7,555 nt of DNA from WHSM01 sp050701635 (GTDB taxonomy: Bacteria > Actinomycetota > Actinomycetes > Mycobacteriales > Micromonosporaceae): positions 1-7,555 of the forward strand of contig JBOGDF010000275.1 in NCBI GenBank assembly GCA_050701635.1, given 5' to 3'. Under the pieces are notes generated by a model. It made no database searches. It saw only the letters and a program-made list of their open reading frames with translations, and was not told the origin of the DNA. Shown here piece by piece: positions 5,260 through 7,555 of the stretch; position 1 is the first letter of the stretch; each line of letters opens with the position of its first letter. The position numbers were made by a program, and so were the translations under genes.

Positions 5260-5802
5260 GACGTGGAGCCGGAGCTGCGGGACCAGGACGCCTTCGACGT
5301 CCAGCGCCCGGGTCGCGCCGTCGGGCTCCCAGCCGGTCGAGCCGAGGAACTTCACCGTCGCCACGTCCTCCTGGTACGCCCACGCCACCGCGTGCGTCAG
5401 CCCGTCGCCCCGCCACAGGTCGACCGCGGCGGACAGCAGCCGGCTGCCGTGCCCGCGCCGCCCCCAACGCGGCTCCACCAGCAGGTCGGTGATCGCGGCG
5501 CTGTGCGGCGCGAGCGCGGTCTCGTCCGGCGCCAGCGCCGACTCGTCGGCCGGGCCGATCGCTGCGAAGCCAACCAGGTGCGTCTCGGCGCCCTGCTCGT
5601 ACGCCACCAGCACGTGGTGCGCCGGGCTGGGCGGCTCGGTGATCGACGCCCGCCACTGCGCGGTGAGCCAGTCGGCGTCGACCGCGTCGATCGCGAACCG
5701 GGGCATGAACCGGGGGTACGCCGTCCGCCACGTCGAGAGCTGCACCCGCGCGATCTCGGCGGCGTCGGCGTCGCGCGCCGGCCGTACGAACCCTTGAGCC
5801 AC
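5230..5802 (-). CDS. GNAT-family N-acetyltransferase
   Basis: This is a 190-residue acetyl-CoA-dependent acetyltransferase of unknown substrate. The N-terminus FVRPARDADAAEIARVQLS followed by TWRTAYPRF is a typical GNAT beta1-alpha1. Motif A is ITDLLVEPRWGRRGHGSRLL at about 104-123, with the G-x-G pyrophosphate loop at 117-119, although Gly stands where Arg/Gln is usual at the start of the loop. Motif B lies around ATVKFLGSTGWE at 148-159. The GTG at 5802-5800 has no ribosome site, but TAGCCT (5815-5810) is a possible -10 that would give a nearly leaderless transcript. Otherwise it is read through from the GNAT gene 41 bases upstream. The first motif resembles that of the second GNAT, so the two may be paralogues. 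The protein contains a DESALAP/DETALAP repeat (86-99) and ends SLESESLES, both from short DNA duplications. Confidence 0.88.
   Translation of the reverse strand: MAQGFVRPARDADAAEIARVQLSTWRTAYPRFMPRFAIDAVDADWLTAQWRASITEPPSPAHHVLVAYEQGAETHLVGFAAIGPADESALAPDETALAPHSAAITDLLVEPRWGRRGHGSRLLSAAVDLWRGDGLTHAVAWAYQEDVATVKFLGSTGWEPDGATRALDVEGVLVPQLRLHVSLESESLES
5233..5262. repeat. 15-bp imperfect tandem duplication at overlapping convergent gene ends
   Basis: Units 5233-5247 and 5248-5262 match at 12 of 15 bases and share an exact GCTCTCGAG start. On the plus strand the unit encodes LALEG/LALE at the end of the siderophore synthetase; on the minus strand it encodes SLESE/SLES at the end of the GNAT. 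The CTCGAG copies are self-complementary and ACTCG/CGAGT (5244-5248/5253-5257) can form a small hairpin, so a weak two-way terminator is possible. Confidence 0.75.
5507..5548. repeat. 21-bp imperfect tandem repeat inside the GNAT gene
   Basis: Units 5507-5527 and 5528-5548 match at 17 of 21 bases and keep frame. On the minus strand they encode the heptads DESALAP and DETALAP just before motif A. They lie in a likely surface loop between the third and fourth strands, where GNATs vary in length. Confidence 0.6.
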
Positions 5803-5843
5803 GCGTCGAGGCTAGTCGCCGAGCCGGGACCGCCGGTCGGGGG

Positions 5844-6413
5844 CTACGGCTCGGTGAGGGTGAGGCGCTGCTCGGGCAGCTCGAGTTTCCGGCCCCAGCC
5901 GAGCGTGATCAGCTGCCGGGTGCCGTCGAGGGCGAAGCCGCGGGCCTGGTAGAACCGCAGGGCCCGGTCGTTGCCCACCAGGGTCCAGATCCGTACCGGG
6001 GTCTCGCCGGTCTCGCGCAGGTCGGTGACGGCGGCGTCGAGCAGCGTGCCGCCGACGCCGGCACCCCAGTGGTCGGGGTGTACGTAGAGGGCGTACACCT
6101 CGCCGCCGCCGTTCGGGTCCACCGCCGCCCAGCCGCGCTCGTGCGAACTGCGGTACGGCCCGTAGTTGACGAACCCGACGATGTCGTCGCCGTCGACCGC
6201 CCCGCCGTTGACCGCCACGAAGCCGCGTACGTGGGCGTAGTCCGGGTCGTGCCAGCTGTCGCGGCGCTGCCGGGCGCGTACCTCGGGATCCTGGGCGGCG
6301 AGGAACTCCGGCGCCATCAGGTCACGGTAGCCGGCCTGCCAGCTCGCCACGTGCACCCGGGCCAGCCCGTCGCAGTCGGAGTACACCGGCCGCCGGATCG
6401 TCAGCTCTGACAT
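5844..6413 (-). CDS. GNAT-family N-acetyltransferase (second copy)
   Basis: This is a 189-residue acetyl-CoA-dependent acetyltransferase of unknown substrate. The ATG at 6413-6411 is chosen because it starts MSELTIRRPVYSDCD, a standard GNAT beginning, whereas a longer in-frame start at 6536 would add 41 arginine- and proline-rich residues and run into the divergent gene. A GGAG lies only 3 bases upstream, closer than ideal. Motif A is EVYALYVHPDHWGAGVGGTL with the G-A-G-V-G-G pyrophosphate loop, and motif B is NDRALRFYQARGF. The sequence VHVASWQAGYRDLM parallels QLSTWRTAYPRFM in the neighbouring GNAT, suggesting the same subfamily. It is probably first in a two-gene minus-strand operon. The 74-bp region to its right is shared with the divergent glycosylase gene. 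Confidence 0.9.
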   Translation of the reverse strand: MSELTIRRPVYSDCDGLARVHVASWQAGYRDLMAPEFLAAQDPEVRARQRRDSWHDPDYAHVRGFVAVNGGAVDGDDIVGFVNYGPYRSSHERGWAAVDPNGGGEVYALYVHPDHWGAGVGGTLLDAAVTDLRETGETPVRIWTLVGNDRALRFYQARGFALDGTRQLITLGWGRKLELPEQRLTLTEP

Positions 6414-6472
6414 GCGCTCCGGTCTACCCGGCGGGTGCCGCGATCGTCCAGCGTTTTGTCGTACCGCCCGGC

Positions 6473-6478
6473 TAGTCT
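6473..6478 (+). promoter_or_regulatory. Putative -10 element giving a near-leaderless glycosylase transcript
   Basis: TAGTCT fits TANNNT and ends 9 bases before the ATG at 6488. The start point would be about 6485-6488. No Shine-Dalgarno is present (GCGCCCACC precedes the ATG), which fits a leaderless or nearly leaderless message. No convincing -35 was found. Confidence 0.4.
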
Positions 6479-6487
6479 GCGCCCACC

Positions 6488-7555
6488 ATGGATGCTCTCT
6501 CCCACGCGCAGGCACGCCGGATCGCCCTGGCCGCACAAGGCTTCGCCGAGCCGGCGCCGAAGACCCCTCCGGACGTACGCCGGCTGCGGCGCCTCGTCGA
6601 GCGGCTCGGCGTGCTGCAGGTCGACTCCGTCAACGTGCTGCTGCGCGCGCACTACATGCCGGCGTACAGCCGGCTCGGGGCGTACCCCCGGGATCAGCTG
6701 GACCGGCTCGCCGGCAGCAAGCCGCGGAGGCTCTTCGAATACTGGGGGCACGAGGCGTCGCTGCTGCCGGTGGCGCTGCAGCCGCACCTGCGGTGGCGGA
6801 TGGAGCTGGGCCACCAGTGGGGCGTCGGCCGCTGGGCCCAGAAGAATCCCGAGTTCGTGCAGTGGGTGCTCGACGAGATCACCGACAAGGGGCCGCTCAC
6901 CGCCCGCGAGATCGACCACGACGTGCCCCGCCGCAAGGAAAACTGGGGGTGGAACTGGTCGGAGGTGAAGAAGGCCCTCGAATGCCTGTTCTGGGACGGC
7001 CGAGTCACCGCCGCCCGCCGCAACGGCAGTTTCGAGCGGGTGTACGACGTGCCGGAGCGGGTGCTGCCCGCCGAGGTCGTCAACGCGCCCACGCCGACCC
7101 GGGCCGAGGCGCACCGGGAGCTGATCCGTACCGCCGCGGAGGCGCTGGGGGTGGCGACCGAGAAGGACCTGCGCGACTACTACCGGCTCGCGCCCGGCGA
7201 GTCCCAGGCCGCGGTCGCGGAGCTGGTGGAGGCCGGCGCGCTGACGCCGGTGACGGTCGAGGGGTGGCGCCACCCGGCGTACCTGTGGCCGGGGGCGCGG
7301 GTGCCGCGCCGGGTGTCGGCGACGGCGCTGATCAGCCCGTTCGACCCGCTGATCTGGGAGCGCGCCCGTACCGAGCGGCTGTTCGGCTTCCGGTATCGGA
7401 TCGAGATCTACGTGCCGGCGCCGAAGCGGGTGCACGGCTACTACGTCCTGCCGTTCCTGCGCGGCGACGCGCTGGTGGCGCGGGTCGACCTCAAGGCCGA
7501 CCGCAAGGCGGGCGTGCTGCGGGTGCCGGCGGCGTGGGCCGAGCCGGGGCACGCC
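6488..7555 (+). CDS. ycaQ: Winged-helix DNA glycosylase of the YcaQ/AlkX (AlkZ-like, HTH_42) family, 3' partial
   Basis: YcaQ/AlkX-type enzymes unhook interstrand crosslinks and remove bulky N-alkylated bases, while AlkZ members protect antibiotic producers. The window holds 356 codons from ATG 6488 with no stop; E. coli YcaQ is about 410 residues, so 50 or so are missing. The catalytic Q-x-D of the YcaQ branch is visible as LQVDSVNVL (Q44, D46); AlkZ self-resistance enzymes have Q-x-Q instead. Further family blocks are RRLFEYWGHEASLLP, ENWGWNWSEVKKALECLFWD with a winged-helix signature near 155-175, and SPFDPLIWERARTERLFGF at 283-301, followed by RIEIYVPAPKR and LVARVDLKADR. This supports a housekeeping crosslink-repair role rather than toxin resistance. 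It is divergent from the GNAT pair and appears unrelated to the iron genes. Confidence 0.92.
   Translation, partial: MDALSHAQARRIALAAQGFAEPAPKTPPDVRRLRRLVERLGVLQVDSVNVLLRAHYMPAYSRLGAYPRDQLDRLAGSKPRRLFEYWGHEASLLPVALQPHLRWRMELGHQWGVGRWAQKNPEFVQWVLDEITDKGPLTAREIDHDVPRRKENWGWNWSEVKKALECLFWDGRVTAARRNGSFERVYDVPERVLPAEVVNAPTPTRAEAHRELIRTAAEALGVATEKDLRDYYRLAPGESQAAVAELVEAGALTPVTVEGWRHPAYLWPGARVPRRVSATALISPFDPLIWERARTERLFGFRYRIEIYVPAPKRVHGYYVLPFLRGDALVARVDLKADRKAGVLRVPAAWAEPGHA

Noticed and set aside
6414..6536. Longer N-terminal start for the second GNAT
   Set aside because: The extra 41 residues are basic and proline-rich, cross the divergent gene's start, and are not part of a GNAT fold.
6401..7552. 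Minus-strand open frame of 383 codons antisense to the glycosylase gene
   Set aside because: The sequence is repetitive and basic with no recognisable fold, whereas the plus-strand frame matches the YcaQ family along its full length.
6488..7555. AlkZ-type antibiotic self-resistance glycosylase
   Set aside because: The catalytic motif reads Q-V-D, the YcaQ/AlkX form, rather than Q-x-Q, and no genotoxin biosynthesis genes are visible.

Overview
The window is high-GC, G/C-third-position-biased DNA typical of an actinomycete. Codon style and gene content suggest a Micromonosporaceae or Streptomyces-like genome, but the genus is inferred only. Three blocks can be told apart.

Block 1 (1-1232) is the 3' part of a FecCD-type iron-siderophore ABC permease. 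It opens inside the last segment of one FecCD domain and runs in frame into a complete second FecCD domain, so the full protein is probably a FhuB-like fusion of two permease domains. Its natural partner is in Block 3: an IucA/IucC-family NRPS-independent siderophore synthetase (3436-5259) under a perfect 19-bp iron box (3407-3425). The probable promoter overlaps this box and would give a leaderless mRNA.

Block 2 (about 1233-3400) separates the two iron genes and has visibly lower GC (hand counts of 37/60 and 35/60, against 49/60 and 43/60 in the flanking iron genes). It looks like a small self-regulated module. It holds a GntR/HutC-type regulator (minus), a class I SAM-dependent methyltransferase-like gene of unknown substrate (plus, GTG start at 1730 with a strong Shine-Dalgarno), and two translationally coupled small genes on the minus strand: a 36-codon ORF and a CxCGRxxPC small-protein gene that appears broken by a one-base frameshift. 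Nearly the same operator sequence, built on the palindrome CGTATACG, lies between the methyltransferase and the small genes (1628-1651) and in front of gntR (3352-3371). I infer one GntR regulon that covers all four genes. This is the least explained part of the window.

Block 3 continues with two tandem minus-strand GNAT acetyltransferases. The first overlaps the synthetase 3' end by 30 bp within a short tandem duplication. The second is divergent from the start of a YcaQ/AlkX-type winged-helix DNA glycosylase gene that runs off the right edge. No tRNA, rRNA, CRISPR array, transposase, integrase or attachment site was seen.
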